Shown: positions 42,827 through 50,040 of the stretch, in pieces | How positions within the stretch are numbered: the first letter of the stretch is position 1 | How the letters are laid out: every line of letters starts with the position of its first letter | DNA from: Nocardioidaceae bacterium UBA4001 | Lineage (GTDB): Bacteria; Actinomycetota; Actinomycetes; Propionibacteriales; Nocardioidaceae | Reading direction: 5' to 3' | Assembly (NCBI GenBank): GCA_002384855.1 | Contig: DGBP01000008.1 | Span: 37,552-101,551, forward strand | Length of the DNA stretch: 64,000 bases | Program-made: the position numbers and the translations under genes | Notes under the pieces: model-generated | Told to the model about the DNA's origin: nothing | Seen by the model: the letters and a program-made list of their open reading frames with translations, nothing else | Databases searched by the model: none

Positions 42827-43515
42827 CCCAGGAGGGCCTGCTCCACGGCCGCCACGACGTGCAGCCGCGTCGTCGGGAACACCGGGACCGTCGCGTCGGC
42901 GGTCCCCACGAGAAGCTCGATCTCGGTGCAGCCGAGCACGATCCCCTCCGCGCCACGAGCGACCAGCGCGGCCATCACCGACCGGTACGCCGCCCGCGAC
43001 GGCTCCGACACGAGCCCGAGCACCAGCTCGTCATAGATCACGCGGTGCACCACAGCGCGGTCCTCCGCCTCGGGGACGAGGACGGTCAGGCCGTGGGAGG
43101 CGAGCCGGTCGCGGTAGAAGTCCTGCTCCATCGTGAACGCGGTGCCGAGAAGCCCGACGGTCCCGACACCGGCCGCCACCACGGCCCGCGCCGTCGTGTC
43201 GGCGAGGTGCAGGAACGGGATGTCGACGGCCCGCTCGATCCGGTCGGCGACCTTGTGCATGGTGTTCGTGCACAGCACCAGGAGCTCGGCACCTCCGGCC
43301 TCCAGCGAGGCAGCGGCGCCCGCCAGGACCTCGCCCGCCTCGTCCCAGCGCCCCTCGACCTGCATCTTCTCGATCTCGGCGAAGTCGACGGAGTGCACGA
43401 GGCAGCGGGCGCTGTGCATCCCACCGAGCCGGTCGCGCACCAGCTCGTTGGCGAGCCGGTAGTACTCCGCGGTGCTCTCCCAGCTCATCCCGCCGAGCAT
43501 CCCGATGGTCAGCAC
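42823..43515 (-). CDS. Aspartate/glutamate racemase family protein
   Basis: Cofactor-independent racemase-like enzyme of 230 aa. Two catalytic Cys are in VLCTNTMHKV (around residue 83) and VLGCTEIELL (around 195), each with the neighbouring Thr/Glu expected for Asp/Glu racemases. The N-terminal MLGGMSWESTAEYY is the YgeA-like signature. It is directly downstream of the methyltransferase (3-bp gap). YgeA-type enzymes have broad specificity, so the substrate is open. Confidence 0.9.
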   Translation of the reverse strand: MLTIGMLGGMSWESTAEYYRLANELVRDRLGGMHSARCLVHSVDFAEIEKMQVEGRWDEAGEVLAGAAASLEAGGAELLVLCTNTMHKVADRIERAVDIPFLHLADTTARAVVAAGVGTVGLLGTAFTMEQDFYRDRLASHGLTVLVPEAEDRAVVHRVIYDELVLGLVSEPSRAAYRSVMAALVARGAEGIVLGCTEIELLVGTADATVPVFPTTRLHVVAAVEQALLG

Positions 43516-43518
43516 TGT

Positions 43519-44157
43519 TCAGCCCGCCACGTGCACGCTGACGGCGTACCCGTCGGCCGCGTCGAACGGCGCCGTGCCCCAGGTCGACCACCGCTCGCGC
43601 CGCCGCAGGCCCACGGCGTCGCAGGCGGCGTCGTACTCCTCGATCGGCGTGACCGGACAGCCGGGCGGCAGGTGCTCGGCGGCGAGCCCGAACCCGGCGA
43701 CGACCAGTCCACCGGGACGCACCAGCGCTGCGACGGCGGAGACGGTGCGGGCGAGCGTGCCCTCGGCGAGGAGGGGTACGACGTTCCCGGCCATCACCAC
43801 GAGGTCGAAGTCGCGGGCACCGTCGAGGTCCGCCGCGGTGATCCGGGACAGGTCTGCCAGGTGCCAGGGGACCTGCGGGGCGGTACGCCGCGCGACGGCG
43901 AGCATCGACTCGTCGACGTCGGCGCCGACCACCGTGTAGCCGAGCTCGTCGAGGCGGGCGCCGACCCGGCCGGTCCCGCAACCAGCGTCGAGCACCCGAG
44001 CGCCCGGGGACAGCAGCGCCGCGACGAGGCTCGCCTCGCCGTGCACGTCGCAACCGCTCCTGGCCAGCTCGGCGAAGTGGGCGGCGTACTCGTCACCGCT
44101 GAGCTGCCGGACCCGCGACCAGCGGGTCCCGCCCTCACCCGCGGACGACTCGGTCAT
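43519..44157 (-). CDS. Class I SAM-dependent methyltransferase
   Basis: Protein of 212 aa. SAM-binding motif I VLDAGCGTGRVGARL, acidic residue at the end of strand 2 (VVGADVDESML), motif II/III FDLVVMAGNVVPLL. No substrate-specific domain is visible. It lies 9 bp downstream of menB. It could act in menaquinone biosynthesis, but MenG/UbiE sequences look different, so I keep it unassigned. Confidence 0.86.
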   Translation of the reverse strand: MTESSAGEGGTRWSRVRQLSGDEYAAHFAELARSGCDVHGEASLVAALLSPGARVLDAGCGTGRVGARLDELGYTVVGADVDESMLAVARRTAPQVPWHLADLSRITAADLDGARDFDLVVMAGNVVPLLAEGTLARTVSAVAALVRPGGLVVAGFGLAAEHLPPGCPVTPIEEYDAACDAVGLRRRERWSTWGTAPFDAADGYAVSVHVAG

Positions 44158-44166
44158 GGCAGCACC

Positions 44167-45078
44167 TCAGTAGTAGTGCGGGAAGGGCGACCAGTCCGGC
44201 TCGCGCTTCTCCAGGAAGGCGTCGCGGCCCTCGACGGCCTCGTCGGTCATGTACGCCAGGCGGGTCGTCTCGCCGGCGAAGATCTGCTGGCCGACCAGCC
44301 CGTCGTCGATGAGGTTGAAGGAGTACTTCAGCATCCGCTGCGCCGTGGGTGACTTGCCGTTGATCTTGCGGCCCCACTCGAGCGCAACGTTCTCCAGGTC
44401 GGCGTGCGGCACCACCTTGTTGACCATGCCCATCCCGTGTGCCTCCTCCGCGGTGTACTCGTCGCCGAGGAAGAAGATCTCGCGGGCGAACTTCTGGCCG
44501 ACCTGACGGGCGAGGTACGCCGAGCCGTAGCCACCGTCGAAGGACCCGACGTCGGCGTCGGTCTGCTTGAACCGCGCATGCTCCGCCGAGGCGAGCGTCA
44601 GGTCCGACACGACGTGCAAGGAGTGGCCACCGCCCGCGGCCCAGCCGGGGACGACCGCGACGACGACCTTCGGCATGAACCGGATCAGCCGCTGGCACTC
44701 CAGGATGTGCAGGCGCGCGAGCTTCGCCTTGTCCACCGACTCCGAGGTGTCGCCGGAGGCGTACTGGTAGCCGGCCCGGCCACGGATCCGCTGGTCGCCC
44801 CCGGAGCAGAACGCCCACCCGCCGTCCTTGGGCGAGGGCCCGTTCCCGGTCAGCAGGACGCAGCCGACGTCGCTGGAGGTCCGTGCGTGCTCGAGGACCC
44901 GCAGCAGCTCGTCGACGGTGTGCGGCCGGAACGCGTTGCGCACCTCGGGCCGGTCGAAGGCGATGCGCACGGTGCCGTGGTCGACGGCCCGGTGGTAGGT
45001 CAGGTCGGTGAGGTCCTCGAAACCGGGGACCTCCTTCCACGCGGACGGGTCGAAGATCTCGGAGACGGTCTCGGTCAT
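44167..45078 (-). CDS. menB: 1,4-dihydroxy-2-naphthoyl-CoA synthase
   Basis: Crotonase-fold enzyme of menaquinone synthesis that cyclises O-succinylbenzoyl-CoA. 303 aa, the long form with an N-terminal extension. Oxyanion-hole segments are AFCSGGDQRIRG and GWAAGGGHSLHVV; the catalytic Asp is in VGSFDGGYGSAYL, and the C-terminus ends PDWSPFPHYY, typical of MenB. No other men gene is in the window. Confidence 0.95.
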   Translation of the reverse strand: MTETVSEIFDPSAWKEVPGFEDLTDLTYHRAVDHGTVRIAFDRPEVRNAFRPHTVDELLRVLEHARTSSDVGCVLLTGNGPSPKDGGWAFCSGGDQRIRGRAGYQYASGDTSESVDKAKLARLHILECQRLIRFMPKVVVAVVPGWAAGGGHSLHVVSDLTLASAEHARFKQTDADVGSFDGGYGSAYLARQVGQKFAREIFFLGDEYTAEEAHGMGMVNKVVPHADLENVALEWGRKINGKSPTAQRMLKYSFNLIDDGLVGQQIFAGETTRLAYMTDEAVEGRDAFLEKREPDWSPFPHYY

Positions 45079-45159
45079 GGCCGCAGGCTACCCGCCGCCT
45101 CCGGCTGCCGCGGTCGCGACGGTCAGCAGCAGAGCAGCCGTCGCAGCGAGGTCGCCGGG

Positions 45160-45470
45160 CGTCTCGGGGTGTGGTCGAAGTCCACAGTGTGTCCCCGAAG
45201 CCGGGCGGCTGGAAGAGGTCACGGGCGTAGGCCCACAGCACGGGCATCTCGGTGAGCTTGTGCCGGGGTCGCGGAAGACCACCTCGTTGGTGGCGGCGAG
45301 CCCCGTCTCGACGTCCCCCAGCGCGGGCACGGTCACCGGGCCGTCGTACGACGGGTCCGTGCGCAGGTATGCCTCGGAGAGCAGCTCGATGCCGAGCACC
45401 GGGTCGCGGCCGTCCGAGTCGAGCGTGAACCGGTTCGGCCGGCGCTCGAACGCCCCGACCGGGTGGTCTC
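45160..45470 (-). pseudogene. Remnant of a glutathionyl-hydroquinone reductase (YqjG/Xi-class GST) with internal deletion
   Basis: On the minus strand one frame encodes NRFTLDSDGRDPVLGIELL and VTVPALGDVETGLAATNEV, matching the middle of the N-terminal thioredoxin part of YqjG-type enzymes. At about 45262 the reading jumps to another frame with HKLTEMPVLWAYARDLFQ and PPGFGD, a hallmark near the C-terminus. About 100 intervening residues, the first ~90 residues with the catalytic Cys, and the terminal ~40 residues are absent, and a further frame change follows GFGDT. The enzyme would be inactive. The 45079-45501 gap holds nothing else. Confidence 0.7.
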
Positions 45471-45501
45471 CTTCGAGAACTGCGCTCCCCCGGCCGCCGC
45501 C

Positions 45502-46152
45502 TCAGGCCCCACGGGCGATGGACTCCGCCAACGCCGCGAGATGGCCGAGCCGGGCGAGCTCGGAGTCGAGGATGTCCGGCCCGCCGCGGCGACCGAAGAG
45601 CACCATCTCGTCGGCGTCCCCCAACGGGGCGGCCGCCACGATGGTGTTGCGCCACGACTCCCAGTCCCGTGGGACGGCGAGGATCGCCGGGCGGGCCAGC
45701 GGGAACCAGTCGACGGTCCCCTCCAGGTGCTCCGGAGCCGCGGACGTCCGGTGGGTCACCGCGACGCCCTCCCCGTTGCGCTGCAGCCGAATGCCCCAGT
45801 CGGCGCGGAAGGTGATGGGCAGCAGGTCGACGAGCTCGTCGATGGCGGTGCGGGGCGTCCCGGTGAGGGCCTCCACCGCCTCGAGGTCCAAGAAGATGTT
45901 CCCGCCGGCGCCGTACCGGGAGATCCACAGGACGCTGACGCCGTCCAGGCGGGTGCACGCGGAGACGATCGAGTCCGGCATCACGCCCGGCGCGGTCTCG
46001 AGCAGCACGTCGTCGACCGCCGTGCCGCTCGCGCGGTTCTTCTGGACGATCTCGATCGCCTCGATGTCGCCCCCGGCCTCGCCGATCGCCGCGGCGACCC
46101 GGCCCAGGGACCCTGGAACGTCGGGCAGCTCCACACGCAGGAGGAACGGCAT
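45502..46152 (-). CDS. ACT-domain protein (amino-acid-binding)
   Basis: Protein of 216 aa from ATG 46152. The N-terminal ~75 residues form an ACT domain (MPFLLRVELPDVPGSLGRVA, GEAGGDIEAIEIVQKN), likely binding an amino acid. The C-terminal half is an actinobacteria-specific helical region (FPLARPAILAVPRDWESW, DEMVLFGRRGGPDI). A longer frame joins it to the upstream NADP-oxidoreductase remnant, but that is chance read-through. Related genes usually lie near gatC; here it sits between two decayed genes. Confidence 0.8.
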   Translation of the reverse strand: MPFLLRVELPDVPGSLGRVAAAIGEAGGDIEAIEIVQKNRASGTAVDDVLLETAPGVMPDSIVSACTRLDGVSVLWISRYGAGGNIFLDLEAVEALTGTPRTAIDELVDLLPITFRADWGIRLQRNGEGVAVTHRTSAAPEHLEGTVDWFPLARPAILAVPRDWESWRNTIVAAAPLGDADEMVLFGRRGGPDILDSELARLGHLAALAESIARGA

Positions 46153-46247
46153 CGGGCTTCTCAGCCCCTTCCGGGTCGAGGGTGCGGAACAGATACTGCT
46201 GCCTCCGACGATATCGCCCGGGTGGTTTCGTCGGCGTTTCGCCCGCG

Positions 46248-46572
46248 TCACCGCACCACGGCGATGTTGAACTCGGCCGGCGCGGAAGTCGAGCGGGTTC
46301 GCCACGTCGAGGAGCACCCGTCCGGCAAGGGCGTCCGACCCGACGGCGTCGAGCGCGTCGAGCGAGGCCCGGCCGTTGGTCGCGTTGACCACGACGTCCG
46401 CGCCCTCGGCGACCTCGGAGTACGCCCGCAGGGGCAGGTCGAGGGTCCAGTCGTCGCGGGCGGCCGTCGTACTCGGGTCGCGGGTGCCGACGGCCACCTC
46501 GTGGCCGAGGGCGGCGAGGGCGGGTGCGAGCGTCCGGCCGACCATGCCCGTGCCCACCACGGCGATCGTCAT
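46248..46572 (-). pseudogene. F420/NADP-dependent oxidoreductase-like gene with internal deletion
   Basis: Starts well: ATG 46572 overlaps the ThpR gene stop as ATGA and encodes the Rossmann start MTIAVVGTGMVGRTLAPAL, then VLLDVANPLDF at about residue 96. Normally another ~110 residues follow. Here the sequence jumps, in a different frame, to AEFNIAVVR and a stop at 46248, which is how these proteins end. The centre, with most of the F420/substrate region, is gone. NADP-binding alone may remain. Confidence 0.65.
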
Positions 46573-47156
46573 GATCCGACGCTACGACCACCCGGCAACA
46601 GGGGGAATGACTCGATCACCACATAGCGCGGGCGGCGGCGCGGCCCCTCGCCGAGGTGCGACTCGACCAGGCTGACCTCCGTGGCGTCCCATGTGGGCCC
46701 GCGGTAGGCGTCGAGCACCCGGATCCACCTTGTGACGTCGAGCGGCCGACCGATCCGGGCGAGCGTGACGTGCGGGTGGAAGCGGGCGCCGCCCTCGACC
46801 TCGGCACCTGCCTTGTTCGCCGCCGCCCGCGCGCCCGTCGCGAGCCGGCGCAGCTCCTCGGCGTCACCCACGTCGAGACCGGCGTAGAGCACCTTGGCCC
46901 GTCCGGCGTTCGGGAAGGCGCCGCCGCCGGCGATGCTCACGGAGAAGGGGTTACGGCGCCGCGCGGCCCTCTCGAGGCGGGCGAGGAGGTCCTCGAGGGC
47001 ACGCTCGGGCACCTGCGGCATGAAGGCGAGCGTCACATGCCACTGCTCCGGGGCGGTCCAGCGGAAGCCGCCCTCGGTCTCCTGCCGCGGGGCGAGGAAG
47101 CCGCCGAGGTCCTCCAGGGCGCCTTCGGGAGGCACGAGCGCGGCGAACATGCGCAT
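46569..47156 (-). CDS. thpR: RNA 2',3'-cyclic phosphodiesterase (2H family, ThpR/LigT)
   Basis: Protein of 195 aa from ATG 47156 (MRMFAALVPPEGALEDL). Two catalytic HxT motifs of the 2H phosphoesterase superfamily are present: WHVTLAFMP (about 43) and HPHVTLARIG (about 139), symmetrically spaced. It opens 2',3'-cyclic ends of RNA and has weak RNA ligase activity in relatives. The last bases overlap the start of the degraded oxidoreductase gene. Confidence 0.9.
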   Translation of the reverse strand: MRMFAALVPPEGALEDLGGFLAPRQETEGGFRWTAPEQWHVTLAFMPQVPERALEDLLARLERAARRRNPFSVSIAGGGAFPNAGRAKVLYAGLDVGDAEELRRLATGARAAANKAGAEVEGGARFHPHVTLARIGRPLDVTRWIRVLDAYRGPTWDATEVSLVESHLGEGPRRRPRYVVIESFPLLPGGRSVGS

Positions 47157-47201
47157 GACCTCACCGTAGCTCCGCCACGCCGACCCGGCGCAGAGGTGGC
47201 C

Positions 47202-47230
47202 CGCCGAGGAGGTCGACGACCTCCTCGGCG
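47202..47230 (-). terminator. Hairpin after the frameshifted secreted-protein gene
   Basis: A perfect 13-bp stem, CGCCGAGGAGGTC with GACCTCCTCGGCG, around a 3-base loop. It lies just past the stop at 47239 on the minus strand and 45 bp before the thpR start. Confidence 0.75.
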
Positions 47231-47238
47231 AACCCGGC

Positions 47239-47756
47239 TCATCCCTCGAACGCCGCGCAGACCAGCTCGGGACTGTCGAAGACTCCCGACATGACCGGGT
47301 CGCCCACGGGTCCCCCGATGCGTCCAGCTCGACGACCATCCGGCCCGCGTGCTGGAGGACGTTGCCACCGCGGGGCAGATGTCTGCCCACCACGCCCATG
47401 ACACTCCGCGTCGCGGTGCCGTCGGGGTGCCACTCGGTGATCTCGGGGCCGTTCGACCAGCCGCGGACCGTGACCCCGTTCGCGGTGAGCAGCGCCGCGA
47501 AGCGGTAGTTCCGGATCTCCCTCGTGACCTCGCCCTGCGCGTCCGTGAAGGTGACCACGCTCCAGCTTCCACTGAGGTCGAACGCCACCGGGTACCCGCA
47601 CACCTCCGTCAGCTGGGGCTGCGCATCGAGGTGAAGCTCGAACGGTGTGATGGTGTGCTCGACGGCGGCGACCGCCGGTGAGGCGGTTACGACAACCGCT
47701 GCCAGTGCCGACGCCATCAAGGTCGCGGACGTTCCGATCGTGCTCAACTGGATCAC
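47239..47756 (-). pseudogene. Small secreted protein gene with an apparent frameshift near its 3' end
   Basis: GTG 47756 opens a signal peptide (MASALAAVVVTASPAVA region) and a beta-rich exported domain (TEVCGYPVAFDLSGSW, then VVTFTDAQGEVTREIRNYRF, WHPDGTATRSVMGVV). At about 47310, near ELDASG, the frame loses coherence. The expected C-terminus (GVFDSPELVCAAFEG) continues in a neighbouring frame to a stop at 47239, with a hairpin terminator right after. One lost base in a run of Gs would explain it; a sequencing error is possible. Function unknown; a candidate target of the regulator at 50-55 kb because of the repeat array upstream. Confidence 0.6.
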
Positions 47757-47787
47757 CCCTGCTCTCGTCCCGGTGGCGGGTTCCCCG

Positions 47788-47839
47788 GGTCGAGGCCACC
47801 GTCACGCGACCCGGTCGCAGCCGGGTCGCGCTGGGTCGC
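47788..47839. promoter_or_regulatory. Direct GGTCGC repeats upstream of the 47756 gene (array A)
   Basis: GGTCGC occurs at 47813, 47824 and 47834 (11- and 10-bp steps), with a GGTCG at 47788. Read on the minus strand, toward the secreted-protein gene, the motif is GCGACC. The nearest copy ends about 57 bp before the start codon. The pattern matches array B (49974-50032) and array C (55092-55131). Confidence 0.5.
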
Positions 47840-47845
47840 ACCCGC

Positions 47846-49075
47846 TCAGCGCATCGACGTGTGTACCGCCCGCGCGGCGCGCCGCCCCGAGACGAGGGCC
47901 CCCTGGATCGAGGCGGTGTCGCGGTGGTCGCCGGCGACGAACAGGCCATCCCCCAGCGCCACCGGCCGGCGCACCGGCTGGCCCGGCGGCTGCACGGGCA
48001 GGGCGTCATGGATCTCGTGCACGGCCACGACGTCCCAGCCCTGGCTGCTCGTGCGGTAGATCTGGCCGAGATGCTCGCCGACCTCCCTCTCCGTGACCGC
48101 GCCGGCTGCCATGAGCACCGTGGCCTGGACCAGGTGCCGGCCCGGGGGCGCGTAGCCGGGTGCCACGTTGGACATCACGGCCGTGTTCACGACCGGACCG
48201 CGGCGGCGGGGGTCGAGCACCAGCAGGTCCAGGTCGGTGGGCGCCTCGTCCGTGGCGAACCAGAAGGTCACCAGCCCCTTCATCGGGGTGGCGGGGAGTC
48301 CGGTGAGCTCCGCGGCGGTCCGTGGGTCGGCCGCCACGACGACCGCGCCGGCGTCGTACGTCTCGACGGGGGTGGCCACCCGCCATCCGGCGCCGAGCCG
48401 CTCGACGGACCTCACCTCCGCCCCGAGCACCACCCGACCGAGGCCCGAGGCGATCTGCTCCGGCAGGGCGGACATCCCCGTGGCCGGGACCCCGGGCGTG
48501 CCTAGCAGGAAGGACCGCAGCAGCAACCTCGTGAAGGTCGCCGACGTCTCACCGCGGTCCTCGGCCAGCACCCCCGTGAGGAACGGCTCGAGGACGTCCC
48601 GACGGAGTCGACCCTGCACTCCTGACTCGTCCAGCGACGCGGCCAGCGGCTCGTCGGGGCGCTCCAGGAGGCGGTGGACCGGGCCGAGCGCCGGCGCCGC
48701 CCAGGCCGTGAGCCGGGCCAGCTCGGTCGGGTGGAGGTAGCCGCTGCGAGCACTCCGGAGCAGGTACTTCGGGCTGCGGCGCGGGTCCGCCACCACCGAG
48801 AAGCCGCTCTCACCGGCGAGGGCGGCCCCCGCGGCGAACTGCCGTAGGTCGAGCGCGTCGACGTCGACCAGCTGCTTCACCGCGGGATAGGCCGGGTTGA
48901 GCAGCTGGAAGCCCCGGTCGCAGCGGAAGCCGTCGACGAGGTCGGTACGCACCCTTCCACCGACGACTTCGGACCTCTCGAGAACGACCACGTCGTGGCC
49001 GCCGCGCGCGAGCTCGCGGGCGCAGGTGAGGCCGGCGAGCCCGGCACCGACGACCACGACGTCAGCAGAGTCCAT
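47846..49075 (-). CDS. FAD-dependent amine oxidase/phytoene-desaturase-like oxidoreductase
   Basis: Protein of 409 aa from ATG 49075 (MDSADVVVVGAGLAGLTC). FAD-binding GAGLAGLTCAREL and the following GG motif (VVGGRVRTDLVDGF) lie at the N-terminus. The C-terminal FAD loop is FVAGDHRDTASIQGAL. This is the NAD(P)/FAD-dependent branch of the flavin amine oxidase/carotenoid desaturase superfamily; no substrate can be deduced. A GC-rich gap of 7 bp separates it from the upstream hypothetical gene. Confidence 0.88.
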   Translation of the reverse strand: MDSADVVVVGAGLAGLTCARELARGGHDVVVLERSEVVGGRVRTDLVDGFRCDRGFQLLNPAYPAVKQLVDVDALDLRQFAAGAALAGESGFSVVADPRRSPKYLLRSARSGYLHPTELARLTAWAAPALGPVHRLLERPDEPLAASLDESGVQGRLRRDVLEPFLTGVLAEDRGETSATFTRLLLRSFLLGTPGVPATGMSALPEQIASGLGRVVLGAEVRSVERLGAGWRVATPVETYDAGAVVVAADPRTAAELTGLPATPMKGLVTFWFATDEAPTDLDLLVLDPRRRGPVVNTAVMSNVAPGYAPPGRHLVQATVLMAAGAVTEREVGEHLGQIYRTSSQGWDVVAVHEIHDALPVQPPGQPVRRPVALGDGLFVAGDHRDTASIQGALVSGRRAARAVHTSMR

Positions 49076-49082
49076 GCGGCCA

Positions 49083-49709
49083 CTATGACAGCGGGTCGGA
49101 GGCCTCCCGGGCAACGTGTGACTCCGTCAGGCTCTGCGTGTGCTGGGTGGTCACGACGGCGTCGACGACGACACCGCACGTCGACGCGTTCTTGAACACC
49201 GTCGGTGCACCGACGGGCAGGCCGTCCTCGAAGCCGCTGTGGGTGCCGGCACCGATCTGGTCGAGCCCCGCGTGGGGGGCGTGAGCGGCATGGGTCGCGT
49301 GCCAGTCGTGCCAGTCGCCGGCCTGGTCGTAGAGGCTGGGCAGAACCCGCACCCGGCCGACACCGAGGTCCTCGGACCAGCAGCCGTCCGGCAGCAGCCC
49401 GAGCCCGACGGCCATCGAGTCGTACGACGGCCAGAAGCCGGCTTCGACATGGCCGCTCCTCGTGTCGCCCATCCAGAGCGCACCGGCCACGTTCCGAGCG
49501 TCGTTCACCACGCGCGGCTGTCCCTCGATCCCAGGCATCCGGAGCCGACGCGGCGCACCCGCGTCGAACGTGTCGGACGTCTCGAAGAAGGTGACCGTGC
49601 CACTGCCGAGGTCCTGGGGCCCAGGACACCCCGGCGCCACTCCCCTGTGACAGCGCTCGCGTCGAGAGCGGTGAAGGGTACGAGGAGCGACGGCAGCGCC
49701 AGGGCGCAC
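49083..49709 (-). CDS. Hypothetical protein, probably a frameshifted secreted protein
   Basis: From GTG 49709 the frame encodes 208 aa with Gly-, Trp- and His-rich segments (GAGFWPSYDSM-like region, DWHDWHATHAAHAPHAG). No signal peptide is present in this frame. In the neighbouring frame just upstream, however, RRCALALPSLLVPFTALDAS looks exactly like one, and a switch near 49640 would join it to PGCPGPQDLGSGTVTFFE. I suspect a frameshift removed the start of an exported protein. Not recognised as a family. Confidence 0.5.
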   Translation of the reverse strand: MRPGAAVAPRTLHRSRRERCHRGVAPGCPGPQDLGSGTVTFFETSDTFDAGAPRRLRMPGIEGQPRVVNDARNVAGALWMGDTRSGHVEAGFWPSYDSMAVGLGLLPDGCWSEDLGVGRVRVLPSLYDQAGDWHDWHATHAAHAPHAGLDQIGAGTHSGFEDGLPVGAPTVFKNASTCGVVVDAVVTTQHTQSLTESHVAREASDPLS

Positions 49710-49724
49710 CGGCGACCGGGATGC

Positions 49725-49922
49725 TCAGGAGGCGAGGCGGAGCCGGCGTACGACGGCCAGTGGCCACCTGCGCCGGGAGCGGGGGGACGAGGAGCGCCCT
49801 TCGGCGGCGGCTGCACGGACCTCTCGGACGCGGCGCTGGGTCTCGGCGGCCCGCTCGGCGCCCACAGCCCGCTGCCGGCTGAGCTGGTACACGGCACCGG
49901 GGTCATAGCTGAGCGGGTTCAT
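49725..49922 (-). CDS. Small basic protein (65 aa) downstream of the SARP regulator
   Basis: ATG 49922 behind an AGGAGG site 5-10 bases upstream. MNPLSYDPGAVYQLSRQR opens a 65-residue, Arg/Ala-rich, probably helical protein (ERAAETQRRVREVRAAAAEG), ending in a basic hydrophobic tail. Similar MNPLSYDPGAVYQLSR-type small proteins seem familiar from actinobacteria; I cannot name one. It is the first gene after the 1661-aa regulator, with a repeat array between them. The position recalls the afsS gene (63 aa) after afsR in Streptomyces, without sequence similarity that I can see. Confidence 0.65.
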   Translation of the reverse strand: MNPLSYDPGAVYQLSRQRAVGAERAAETQRRVREVRAAAAEGRSSSPRSRRRWPLAVVRRLRLAS

Positions 49923-49973
49923 GGCTTCCTCCTGGCGGTAGATCGCTTTGGTGGACCGACCGTCGAGGTGTCG

Positions 49974-50032
49974 GGTCGCAGCCCGGTCGCGGAACGGTCG
50001 CGCCCGGTCGTGGCCCGGTCGCGCAGGGGTCG
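49974..50032. promoter_or_regulatory. Six direct GGTCG repeats at helical-turn spacing (array B)
   Basis: GGTCG begins at 49974, 49985, 49996, 50006, 50017 and 50028 (steps 11, 11, 10, 11, 11). Most copies extend to CGGTCGC. The array fills the gap between the regulator stop (50041) and the 65-aa gene, whose start is 52 bp from the nearest copy. SARP-family activators bind short direct repeats at 11-bp spacing, so this is a strong candidate operator for the neighbouring SARP protein. Confidence 0.6.
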
Positions 50033-50040
50033 ACAAGGGG

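Noticed and set aside
45502..46572. A 356-aa fusion of a Rossmann oxidoreductase and an ACT domain
   Set aside because: The oxidoreductase part breaks off at LDF and the true C-terminus is in another frame; the ACT protein has its own ATG and normal length. I treat it as a pseudogene followed by an intact gene.
46569..47756. A 395-aa frame joining the secreted protein and ThpR
   Set aside because: The middle part (from about 47310 to 47160) is out of keeping with either protein and contains a hairpin terminator. ThpR starts at its own ATG at 47156.
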